Origin: an uncultured Clostridia bacterium
GTDB lineage: Bacteria; Bacillota; Clostridia; Christensenellales; CAG-138
DNA: 64,000 nucleotides
Assembly (NCBI GenBank): GCA_947168855.1
Contig: CAMVNO010000009.1
Span: forward strand, 42,345-106,344
Direction: 5' to 3'
Each line of letters starts with the position of its first letter. The first letter of the stretch is position 1. A model generated the notes under the pieces. The model was not told the DNA's origin. It saw only the letters and a list, made by a program, of their open reading frames with translations, and did not search any database. Made by a program: the position numbers and the translations under genes. This document shows, in pieces, positions 43,301-49,437 of the stretch.

Positions 43301-44392
43301 AACGCTGAATGGCATTGTCTGCCGGAACCGTTCAAAGGCACGATCGAATGGAACGCGGAGGACGTTGCGTTTAAGGACGGCACGCCGTATGTGATCGCAG
43401 ACGGCACGGCAAAGACACCGCGGTTCACGGTGAAGGACGAGGACGGCAAAGTGGTCGATCCGGCGAATTACGATTGCGAATATAAAGACAACATCGAACC
43501 CGGCACCGCGTCCGTGATCGTGACGTTCAAGGGCGAATATGCCGGAACGTGCAGCGGCACGTTCGAGATCCTGTCGCCGACAGAGGTTGTGACGCAGCCG
43601 AAGGCGCAGACAGTCGCAAACGGCAAGACCGCGAAATTCACCGTCGCCGCGCTCGGAAAGGGCGTCAAGTACCAGTGGTATTATTCGACGAACAACGGCA
43701 CGAAGTGGACCAAGTGGAGCGGCAAGACGAGCGCGAGCGTGTCCGTTACGGGCAGCGCCAAGACCAACGGTAACCTGTATCGCTGCGAAATCACAAAGGG
43801 CGATTACAGGAGCACGTCAAAGAGCGCGAAGCTGACGGTCTCGGGCGTGAAGCCGCGGATCACGGCGCAGCCGAAGAAGACGACGGTCGCGGTCGGCGAG
43901 ACGGCGACGTTCAAGGTGGTCGCCGCGGGCACAGGACTCAAGTACCAGTGGTATTATTCCAAGGACAACGGCGCGAAATGGGTTAAGTGGAGCGGCAAGA
44001 CAAAGGCGAGCGTCAATGTAACGGCAAGCGCGGCGAACAACGGCACAATGTACCGCTGCGTGGTCAAGAACACCAAGGGCAGCGTCACGTCGAGCGCCGT
44101 GAAGATGACGGTTTCCGGCGTGAAGCCGCGGATCCTGACACAGCCGAAGGCGGTAACCGTCAAGAGCGGCAAGACGGTCAAGTTCACAGTCGCGGCGGCT
44201 GGCGTGGGACTCAAGTACCAGTGGCAGTACTCGAAGAACGGCGGCAAGACGTGGACGAAGCTGAGCGGCAAGACGAGCGCAACGCTGTCTCTGAAGGCCG
44301 CGAAGAAGAACAACGGCTGGCTGTACCGGTGCGTGGTGAAGAACGACATCGGCAGCGTCAACAGCAAGGGCGTGAAACTTACGGTCAAGTAA
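40349..44392 (+). CDS. Large secreted BspA-like leucine-rich repeat protein with C-terminal Ig-like repeats
   Basis: A 1347-residue secreted protein. The signal peptide is MKKLLSVVLCVLMLAALLPL ending near HTASA-D. Two blocks of LRR_5/BspA repeats (about 75-310 and 640-990) show LTSVTIPDSVTSIGxxAF-type units; between them lies a second LRR-like block (about 385-500, NTKLARLTINATGLSTIDLS) and an InlB-like beta repeat (FTLTAPEVEGYTFLGWYRNG). The C-terminus has three about 90-residue Ig-like repeats, each with a core like GLKYQWYYSKDNGAKW and a VTxQPK start. No LPXTG, SLH or GW anchor follows the last repeat. BspA-like proteins typically bind host or neighbour cell surfaces. GGGAGGGGAATC precedes the ATG; an earlier in-frame ATG at 40307 would precede the signal peptide. 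Confidence 0.9.
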   Translation: MKKLLSVVLCVLMLAALLPLDLHTASADTSGQCGDNLYWSFDEDTGTLTITGSGDMWNYDSYNDTPWTDDRNDIDIISLPDGLTYIGNIAFSGCTGLQSITIPDSVTSIGIDAFYRCAGLMQITIPEGVTDIGSGAFADCTGLSSITIPESVTRIGSHAFYGCTGLIDITVEEGNQVYCSIDGVLFDKYQTALIQFPCGRSGAYSIPEDVTYIFDCSFYGCTGLTSVTIPDSMTNIEVYAFSDCTGLQSVMIPNSITYIGSNAFDNCTSLTDVYYGGTEEQKEQIEIGENNDPLLNATWYCTEDRYLEINRTNFPDDNFQQWVIENLPVSGNEIDGYYMTEAQVAGVTEIECGNGEVASLCGIEHFTNLETLYCDPFTFSMSGAITSVDLSANTKLKVVDLSCHPLNAIDVTMLPDLEELAVGFTNVSTLDVTKNTKLARLTINATGLSTIDLSQNPLLDWLDLCDAPIQKLDISGCPNMMAYYRAGERHLDLPYLQGKHVYGPGNEDVQYNLAFSDGTTVLTVALTAYARCGETEIGSVAVSPEGIIFPGEQFTLTAPEVEGYTFLGWYRNGSEQMLSDELVYTTSTREEEISFVAAYQENTTDGGPCGEQGGDNVYWVYDKTTYTLTIAGNGKVEANSAEPPWYKYVYDIRKIVVEDGVTSVPGGLFCDARELTSVELGKDVSELKWNPFAWCDKLASIVVDPGNETFRTVDGVLITADGKRIVAYPAQLEGSSYAIPDGVTEIGANAFCTAKNLTSVTIPDSVTAIDGYAFAQSGLTSVTVPASVENVWGGAFEACAALETVVIEGSTTGFGYNDGAEEEGAFIDCSNLRSLTIPCDQHPYERTFAGCYSLEELHLTAGSGEINVSLIGDLLFWYRYTEYWYWDEEAQDWVEGPLPDPKPMSLILDEGIAAIPAGAFDCNYEEEDDFEGNSAIASVTLPLSVIEIGENAFIHCGNLTDVWYNGTPSQKEQIAVAAGNEDLLNAEWHCLPEPFKGTIEWNAEDVAFKDGTPYVIADGTAKTPRFTVKDEDGKVVDPANYDCEYKDNIEPGTASVIVTFKGEYAGTCSGTFEILSPTEVVTQPKAQTVANGKTAKFTVAALGKGVKYQWYYSTNNGTKWTKWSGKTSASVSVTGSAKTNGNLYRCEITKGDYRSTSKSAKLTVSGVKPRITAQPKKTTVAVGETATFKVVAAGTGLKYQWYYSKDNGAKWVKWSGKTKASVNVTASAANNGTMYRCVVKNTKGSVTSSAVKMTVSGVKPRILTQPKAVTVKSGKTVKFTVAAAGVGLKYQWQYSKNGGKTWTKLSGKTSATLSLKAAKKNNGWLYRCVVKNDIGSVNSKGVKLTVK

Positions 44393-44414
44393 CATCACAA
44401 TACAGCAACCGAAA

Positions 44415-44683
44415 GGGGCTGTTCAAAAACGCTTTGAACAGCCCCAATGCATTCTCGCTTCGCTCCGTGAATTGTCCAAAGGACATGAATTGTGCCTTGC
44501 GGCACATGAATTGACGCCGAACGGCGTCATGCAGGAAGATTTTCCGTACGGAAAATCAACATTCATGTGACCTTTGGTCACAATTCATGCCGAAGGCAAT
44601 TCATGGCGCAGCCAATTCATGCGGCAACGCCGCAATTCATCGGGGATGTTAAGAACTGCCGATCAGAGTTTCTTAACATCCCC
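44415..44683 (+). repeat. Hairpin-chain repeat, copy C (269 bp)
   Basis: Same length and, as far as read, the exact reverse complement of copy A (761-1029). It starts 22 bp after the stop codon of the BspA-like gene with the GGGGCTGTTCAAA hairpin and ends with GGGGATGTTAAG..CTTAACATCCCC followed by TTTTCGTTTTTTTT, a convincing intrinsic terminator. Confidence 0.92.
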
Positions 44684-44717
44684 TTTTCGTTTTTTTTCGG
44701 GTTTTGAAAAATAATCG

Positions 44718-44746
44718 TTGACAGACGCGGGATGATTCGTTATAAT
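44718..44746 (+). promoter_or_regulatory. Consensus promoter of the five-tRNA operon
   Basis: TTGACA (44718-44723), 17-bp spacer, TATAAT (44741-44746): both boxes perfect, 22 bp before the first tRNA. Confidence 0.9.
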
Positions 44747-44768
44747 AACTCTTGCGCTAAGTGCGTAG

Positions 44769-44844
44769 GGGAGCATAGCTCAGCTGGGAGAGCATTTGCC
44801 TTACAAGCAAAGGGTCACAGGTTCGAGCCCTGTTGTTCCCACCA
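44769..44844 (+). tRNA. tRNA-Val (anticodon TAC)
   Basis: Acceptor GGGAGCA/TGTTCCC, anticodon stem TTTGC/GCAAA with loop CTTACAA, T-loop TTCGAGC, encoded CCA. Confidence 0.97.
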
Positions 44845-44850
44845 AGATAC

Positions 44851-44927
44851 GGCCCGGTAGTTCAGTTGGTTAGAATGCCAGCCTGTCACGCTGGAGGTCA
44901 GGGGTTCGAGCCCCCTTCGGGTCGCCA
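44851..44927 (+). tRNA. tRNA-Asp (anticodon GTC)
   Basis: Acceptor GGCCCGG/TCGGGTC, anticodon stem CCAGC/GCTGG with loop CTGTCAC, T-loop TTCGAGC, discriminator G, encoded CCA. Confidence 0.97.
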
Positions 44928-44931
44928 TTAT

Positions 44932-45007
44932 GCCTCGGTAGCTCAGTTGGTAGAGCAAGGGACTGAAAATCCCTGTGTCGGTGGTTCAAGTCCACTCTGA
45001 GGCACCA
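44932..45007 (+). tRNA. tRNA-Phe (anticodon GAA)
   Basis: Acceptor GCCTCGG/CTGAGGC, anticodon stem AGGGA/TCCCT with loop CTGAAAA, T-loop TTCAAGT, encoded CCA. Confidence 0.97.
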
Positions 45008-45011
45008 TCCT

Positions 45012-45087
45012 GCGGGAATAGCTCATTTGGTAGAGCGCAGCCTTGCCAAGGCTGAGGTGGCGGGTTCGAGCCCCGTTTCCCGCTCCA
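45012..45087 (+). tRNA. tRNA-Gly (anticodon GCC)
   Basis: Acceptor GCGGGAA/TTCCCGC, anticodon stem CAGCC/GGCTG with loop TTGCCAA, T-loop TTCGAGC, encoded CCA. Confidence 0.97.
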
Positions 45088-45129
45088 CGCAAAAAGGGCG
45101 GCACATTGCCGCTTTTTCATACAGGATAC

Positions 45130-45203
45130 GGCGCCATGGCCAAGCGGTAAGGCACGGGTCTGCAAAACCCTTATCCCCGGTTCGATTCCGGGTGGCGCCT
45201 CCA
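45130..45203 (+). tRNA. tRNA-Cys (anticodon GCA)
   Basis: Acceptor GGCGCCA/TGGCGCC, anticodon loop CTGCAAA, T-loop TTCGATT, encoded CCA, 74 nt. Last gene of the tRNA operon and the chromosomal gene nearest to the integrated element. Confidence 0.96.
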
Positions 45204-45207
45204 AAAG

Positions 45208-45243
45208 AAGCCCCAAAAACCTCAGTGTTTTGGGGCTTTTTTC
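45208..45243 (+). terminator. Terminator of the tRNA operon
   Basis: AAGCCCCAAAA, short loop, TTTTGGGGCTTTTTT: a 9-bp stem followed by a T-run. Confidence 0.92.
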
Positions 45244-45343
45244 TATCTTGCCTTGTGCTCATTTGCCAAACTGGACACAAAGTGGACACAGTTTTTTCAA
45301 AACAGATTCAACGTAATATAGCATTTTCTGTCGCTTTTTCACT

Positions 45344-45372
45344 TTTCAAGATTGCATCAAGCATGGTATAAT
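45344..45372 (+). promoter_or_regulatory. Promoter of the zinc-ribbon/NDT-like gene
   Basis: TTTCAA (45344-45349), 17-bp spacer, TATAAT (45367-45372) preceded by TGG (extended -10). Confidence 0.6.
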
Positions 45373-45396
45373 TTATATCATTATTGCGGAGGATAG

Positions 45397-46401
45397 ATGA
45401 TGGATTACGAAATGGTGAATTGTCCTGTTTGTAATAGTAATAATACAAAAGTTTATTATCCAGAAACGAGAGATACAAGGATATACGTTTGTCCGGTATG
45501 TGGTAAATTTGAACTTGATCACAATAGTTCTGATGGCATTAACAAAAACCATCTTGCAAGCTATCTGTTTTATCATGCATACTCGGATGAAAACGGAGGG
45601 CGGTATCATACGGAATTAAGCGAAGAAGCATGCACAGAAATAAGAAGTGCAAGCAAAGGAAAAAGACATCCGATTCACATGGATGCTCAAATCGTAGATA
45701 ACTGGTATCCACATACTTTTTCAGAAAAAACTGATAAGATACTGTTATTCTTGGGAGAGCATGAAAAACATTTTGGAGAAATACAAAAATACGGGCTTAC
45801 ACCGTTGAAAGCTATGTTGTTTATCGATCTGCAAGAAACTGATTCAGAAAAGAAATATAAATGGAGACATGATACAAACACTATTAATGACGCGCGCCGA
45901 GTGTTAAGCATTCTAAAACAAACAAATATGATCTTTTATCAAGAACATCCAATGGGTCTCGTTGATATCGCTCTCGAACCAGAAGGGTATAAGCGAATCG
46001 ATGAACTCCAAAGATCTATGTCAGTTGGAAATGATGTTTTAGTTGCTATGGAATTCGGTGATAAAACAAAAGCTGTACGAGAAGCAATCCGTAAAGGGAT
46101 TATCAATGCGGGTTTTAATCCGATAATTTACGATGAAGTCGAGAATAATGATTTCATCATGCCGGAATTACTGAAAAGCATCCGCGACTGCAAATTTGTA
46201 GTTGCTGATTTATCCGATTACAATAACGGGGCATACTTTGAAGAAGGATATGCCATGGGGTTGGGGAAAGCTGTTATTCAGGTATGTAAGAAGGGTACAG
46301 AATTGCATTTCGATGCAGCTCAGAAAAATACAATTGTTTTTGAAACAGAAGAGGAGTTGACCACAAAACTTACGAGACGCATTCGAGCAACGATTAGCTA
46401 A
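45397..46401 (+). CDS. Zinc-ribbon protein with C-terminal nucleoside 2-deoxyribosyltransferase-like domain, possible defence effector
   Basis: A 334-residue protein clearly more AT-rich than its neighbours, a sign of transfer. The N-terminus is a four-Cys ribbon (CPVCNSNN and CPVCGKFEL). The middle (about 60-200) is alpha-helical and unrecognised. From about residue 210 a Rossmann-like domain follows: VLVAMEFGDKTKAVREAIRK, FNPIIYDEVENNDFIMPELL, KFVVADLSDYNNGAYFEEGY and AMGLGKAVIQVC. This order, with the Glu in GAYFEEGYA, is that of nucleoside 2-deoxyribosyltransferase/TIR-related folds that cleave N-glycosidic bonds. Such domains occur as effectors in anti-phage systems; that role is inference. 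GGAGGATAG precedes the ATG. Confidence 0.7.
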   Translation: MMDYEMVNCPVCNSNNTKVYYPETRDTRIYVCPVCGKFELDHNSSDGINKNHLASYLFYHAYSDENGGRYHTELSEEACTEIRSASKGKRHPIHMDAQIVDNWYPHTFSEKTDKILLFLGEHEKHFGEIQKYGLTPLKAMLFIDLQETDSEKKYKWRHDTNTINDARRVLSILKQTNMIFYQEHPMGLVDIALEPEGYKRIDELQRSMSVGNDVLVAMEFGDKTKAVREAIRKGIINAGFNPIIYDEVENNDFIMPELLKSIRDCKFVVADLSDYNNGAYFEEGYAMGLGKAVIQVCKKGTELHFDAAQKNTIVFETEEELTTKLTRRIRATIS

Positions 46402-46421
46402 CTTATTCTTATGTGAAGGAC

Positions 46422-46452
46422 AGGACGCCTCGCGTTGAGGCGTCCTTTATTT
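46422..46452. terminator. Bidirectional terminator between the NDT-like gene and integrase
   Basis: AGGACGCCTC, loop GCGTT, GAGGCGTCCT, then TTTATTTC. It lies between two convergent genes and could end both. Confidence 0.8.
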
Positions 46453-46468
46453 CTGCTTTGGTGTTTCA

Positions 46469-47638
46469 TTATACGTTTTGCCCGAACAGCGTCCGCATCA
46501 GCGTATCGCTTGCGCGCTTCTTGCTTTGCTCCAGAACGTGCGCATACTGCCGCAGCATAAATCCCGGATCGGCATGACCGACGAACTCCTGCACGGTTTT
46601 CGGGTTCTCGCCCGCATCAAGCATATAGGTCACAACCGTATGCCGGAGATCGTGTAGCCGCATACCCTTCAACCCCACTTTCTTTGCCGCCTGCTGAAAG
46701 TGGTGGGAACACAGATTCGGTGTCAGCATCTGCCCGGCGTCGTTGATACACAGATATGGAATCTCAACGCCGAGATAATCACATACTTCCTTGTTCCGTT
46801 CCTTCAGCTTCAGCAGTTCCGCTTTCAGCATTTCCGGCAGCGGAAGCAAACGTTTGCTGTTCTTTGTTTTCAACTCGCCGATCTCATTCTTCTGCGTCAA
46901 AGAATTGTAGATGTAGGCACGTCGGATATGGATCGTGTTTTCCTTGAAATCAATGTCCTGCCATTGCAACCCGAGCGCTTCTCCGCGACGGCAGCCGAGC
47001 ATCGCGCAGATCAGGATCGGATAATAGGTCGGGTGACCCGTGAGTTCTTCCAATAGCGCGGAGAGCTGTTCCGGGGAGGGAATCACGTAATCGATGCTTT
47101 CCTTCTTCGGAAGGCGTACGTAGGCGCACGGATTTCGCGGGATGAGGTTCGTGCGTACAGCTTGATCCAGAGCTTGCTTCAATGCAGAGTGTACGTTGTG
47201 GACTGTCTTGGCGCTGTACGTTTTTGCCGGGCTTACCAATACCTTCAATCCTTTGACTTCATTGTATACCGCAGGCTTCCACTCCGTTTTCATCATATCG
47301 TTATAAAACTTTTGAATCATGCCGGTCGTTACGCTCTCCAACGATACATTTCCCAAATGCGGAATGATATGAACTTTGACAGCCGTTTTCATATCCGCAA
47401 GCGCATTCGGGCGGAGATGGGTACAGTATACTTCCAGCCATTCATTCAGCACATCGGCAAGCGTTCTGCCCTTGGTATAGGAATACTGTCCGGTGTCGAT
47501 CTCGTGTTCGACTTTTGCAGCGTATTCCTTTGCTTCCCGTGCGGTAGAAAACGATTTGTTTCGCTGAATGCGCTTCCCGTTCTCGTAGACCGCGTACCGC
47601 ACACGGTAACGCTTCCCTCTTTTATCGACTGTTGCCAT
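46469..47638 (-). CDS. Tyrosine recombinase (site-specific integrase)
   Basis: A 389-residue integrase that would catalyse integration and excision of the element. It has an N-terminal AP2-like arm-binding domain (RGKRYRVRYAVYENGKRIQR), a SAM-like core-binding domain (LADVLNEWLEVYCTHLRPNA), and the catalytic domain with Arg in GCRRGEALGLQW, the HDLRHTVVT box, GHADPG and the nucleophile in RQYAHVLEQ. All catalytic residues are present. It is the outermost element gene on the left, transcribed toward the tRNA operon. TnpV lies 1 bp upstream. Confidence 0.95.
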   Translation of the reverse strand: MATVDKRGKRYRVRYAVYENGKRIQRNKSFSTAREAKEYAAKVEHEIDTGQYSYTKGRTLADVLNEWLEVYCTHLRPNALADMKTAVKVHIIPHLGNVSLESVTTGMIQKFYNDMMKTEWKPAVYNEVKGLKVLVSPAKTYSAKTVHNVHSALKQALDQAVRTNLIPRNPCAYVRLPKKESIDYVIPSPEQLSALLEELTGHPTYYPILICAMLGCRRGEALGLQWQDIDFKENTIHIRRAYIYNSLTQKNEIGELKTKNSKRLLPLPEMLKAELLKLKERNKEVCDYLGVEIPYLCINDAGQMLTPNLCSHHFQQAAKKVGLKGMRLHDLRHTVVTYMLDAGENPKTVQEFVGHADPGFMLRQYAHVLEQSKKRASDTLMRTLFGQNV

Positions 47639-47639
47639 G

Positions 47640-47990
47640 CTACACCTCGATCAGTTCCGTGCGGACGATCTCGTCGGCGCGGGCGCGGATGTTGTTCATC
47701 GCGCCCACCCATGCCATCTGATCGCGGCGTTTGAGCGCTTCGGTTACGCCCTCGGACGCTGCCATTTGCTTTACAAGCGTTTCCATCATGTCCAAAGCCG
47801 CTTCATTCGTTTCGATCAGATGCTGCGTCAGCGTGCCCTTCATCAGCAGCGCGTTGTAGGCGCCTTTACGGTGTTCCTTGAGAAAGCGCTTGCGCCGCCA
47901 GCCCCAGGCGCCGATCTCGCCTTCCGGTTGCGGGTCCATGACAAGGTTCGGGATCAGATAATTGCCTGTTTTTGTGTACGTCAGTTCCAT
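47640..47990 (-). CDS. TnpV-family transposon protein
   Basis: A 116-residue protein with the TnpV pattern: LTYTKTGNYLIPNLVMDPQP, IGAWGWRRKRFLKEHR, and VTEALKRRDQMAWVGAMNNI ending IVRTELIEV. TnpV is a small protein of Tn4451-type and related clostridial elements; its function is unknown. It sits 1 bp before the integrase start and is cotranscribed. CGAAAGGAGACAAACA precedes the ATG. Confidence 0.88.
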   Translation of the reverse strand: MELTYTKTGNYLIPNLVMDPQPEGEIGAWGWRRKRFLKEHRKGAYNALLMKGTLTQHLIETNEAALDMMETLVKQMAASEGVTEALKRRDQMAWVGAMNNIRARADEIVRTELIEV

Positions 47991-48019
47991 TGTTTGTCTC
48001 CTTTCGGTTTTCGGTCAGT

Positions 48020-48163
48020 TTAACGAATAGTACGTTTCGCATCGTCTTGCAAGGATGTCTCGCCGCGCTGTTTTTTCAGCGCGGCGAGAAGCTCTTCTTT
48101 CGTGATCGTTGCGTCCACGTACGGTTCGTCGGAGAAATAGATGCAGATGACTTCGTTGTCCAT
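48020..48163 (-). CDS. Small acidic element protein, 47 residues
   Basis: It begins MDNEVICIYFSDEPYVDATI and ends KRTIR. A good ribosome site (ATAAGGAGAAAAACGAT) and its position between parB (20 bp) and tnpV (29 bp) in the same direction support it as a real gene, although it is short. The first part could form a beta strand pair, the middle (TKEELLAALKKQRGE) a helix. No known domain. Confidence 0.7.
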   Translation of the reverse strand: MDNEVICIYFSDEPYVDATITKEELLAALKKQRGETSLQDDAKRTIR

Positions 48164-48183
48164 ATCGTTTTTCTCCTTATGCG

Positions 48184-49065
48184 TCATCGTTCCATGTCTT
48201 TGGCGCGTTTCCGCTCCTGCCGGCGTTGGTAATCCGTCAGGATCCGGAACAGCGCTTCTTCGATTTCCCGCGGCGTGCTGTCCGGCGGGAAGAACCCGGC
48301 AAAGCGATCCATCGGAAGCGTCAGGACTTCCTTGCGCTTGCCTTTCCCTGCGAGCATAATTTCAAGCGGGGTGTCGAAGGTGAAAACGCCGCGAGTGAAT
48401 GCTTCCTTCATTTCTTTTGCCTGTGCAAGCGTGGGCGAACTCTGTTCGGACTGGATCGCCGCCAGCACATAGGTCTGTTCCATTGTCGGAAGGTAAGACA
48501 GCTCGACAGCGGGATTCATCGCAAGCTTTCCGCTGTCCACCATATCGCGCAATTCCGGGATCAGGTACGTCAGCCGGATATAGCGCTGAATCTGGTTGCG
48601 GCTTTCACCGACATCCCGCGCAAGACGGTCCGCGGACTTTTCGCCGGACTTGTACCCAACTTGGGTACCGACGGAAGCCGTTCGCTTTCCCTGCCGCTTC
48701 ATGGCTTCCAGCCGCATTTTGTAGGCGAACGCCTTTTCGCTCGGCAGAACGGTTTCCCGCTGCTGATTGGCGTCGATCATCATGAGGATTGCGGTATCAT
48801 CGTCCATGTCCCGCACGATCGCCGGGATCGTTTCGATTCCCGCAAGCTTGCACGCTTCCACACGGTTATGCCCGGATACGATCTCATATCCGCCGGACGC
48901 AAGCGGACGGACAAGAATCGGGGAAATGACGCCGTTCTCCCGGATGCTCTCGGAAAGCTCCGCAAGCTTCTCCCGGGAATACATCCGAAACGGATGATTC
49001 TTGAACGGCTGCAGTGTGTCTACGGCAAGGCGCTGGATCGGAGTACGGCTTTGCGTGTCCTTCAT
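48184..49065 (-). CDS. ParB/RepB/Spo0J-family partition protein
   Basis: A 293-residue protein. The N-terminal ParB/sulfiredoxin-like domain has PFRMYSREKLAELSESIREN, ISPILVRPL and GYEIVSGHNRVEACKLAGI (the GxxRxxA box as GHNRVEA). A central HTH reads RLARDVGESRNQIQRYIRL. No ParA lies nearby, so it may act as a regulator or as a CTP-switch DNA-binding protein for the element. Start at 49065 after AAAAGGAGGCGCTCGA, overlapping the HTH gene stop codon by 4 bp. A frame extending to 49170 lies inside that gene and is not used. Confidence 0.9.
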   Translation of the reverse strand: MKDTQSRTPIQRLAVDTLQPFKNHPFRMYSREKLAELSESIRENGVISPILVRPLASGGYEIVSGHNRVEACKLAGIETIPAIVRDMDDDTAILMMIDANQQRETVLPSEKAFAYKMRLEAMKRQGKRTASVGTQVGYKSGEKSADRLARDVGESRNQIQRYIRLTYLIPELRDMVDSGKLAMNPAVELSYLPTMEQTYVLAAIQSEQSSPTLAQAKEMKEAFTRGVFTFDTPLEIMLAGKGKRKEVLTLPMDRFAGFFPPDSTPREIEEALFRILTDYQRRQERKRAKDMER

Positions 49066-49268
49066 TCGAGCGCCTCCTTTTGCCGTTTGTCGAGCCACGC
49101 AAAGAAATGATCGCGCGGGATCAGGATGCGCTTTCCGATCCGCATGGACGGAAAGCCCTTCGAGTGGCATAGGTTATAAGCTCCTACCCGGGAGATTCCG
49201 AGGTAGGAGGCAACGTCCTCTACAGAGAGGGTGATCGGCAGATCGCCGATACTGGTCAGTTTGGTCAT
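49062..49268 (-). CDS. Excisionase-family HTH DNA-binding protein
   Basis: A 68-residue winged-helix HTH_17 protein: ITLSVEDVASYLGISRVGAY, then GFPSMRIGKRILIPRDHFFAWL. This is the layout of Xis-like proteins that bend DNA for excision, though many are simple regulators. TTCAAGGAGGAACTGA precedes the ATG. First gene of the minus-strand set xis-parB-small-tnpV-int, divergent from the RdRp-like gene, so it is well placed to control both directions. Confidence 0.88.
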   Translation of the reverse strand: MTKLTSIGDLPITLSVEDVASYLGISRVGAYNLCHSKGFPSMRIGKRILIPRDHFFAWLDKRQKEALE

Positions 49269-49350
49269 TCAGTTCCTCCTTGAAATGAAATGATTGAACC
49301 TGCGGCACACAATTTCCGGTGCTGTTTATCCTCCTTTCCTGTTCATTTGA

Positions 49351-49365
49351 AAAAGTGGGCGCAGT
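49351..49365. repeat. Left 15-bp inverted repeat flanking the RdRp-like module
   Basis: AAAAGTGGGCGCAGT. Its exact reverse complement is at 54782-54796. It lies 87 bp before the RdRp-like start. Around it TGTTCA occurs three times (49340, 49365, 49380). Confidence 0.85.
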
Positions 49366-49437
49366 GTTCATTTACAGATTGTTCATCCAGGGAGGGCGCA
49401 GATTGTGGTAAACTGTGCGTATAAGGGAGACGGAACC

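Noticed and set aside
41156..43315. 719-codon minus-strand frame within the BspA-like gene
   Set aside because: Antisense to repetitive LRR sequence, no ribosome site and no recognisable domain.
45130..45203. tRNA-Cys 3' end as the attachment site of the element
   Set aside because: The position next to the integrase is suggestive, but I find no second copy of the tRNA 3' end near 57 kb. The site remains open.
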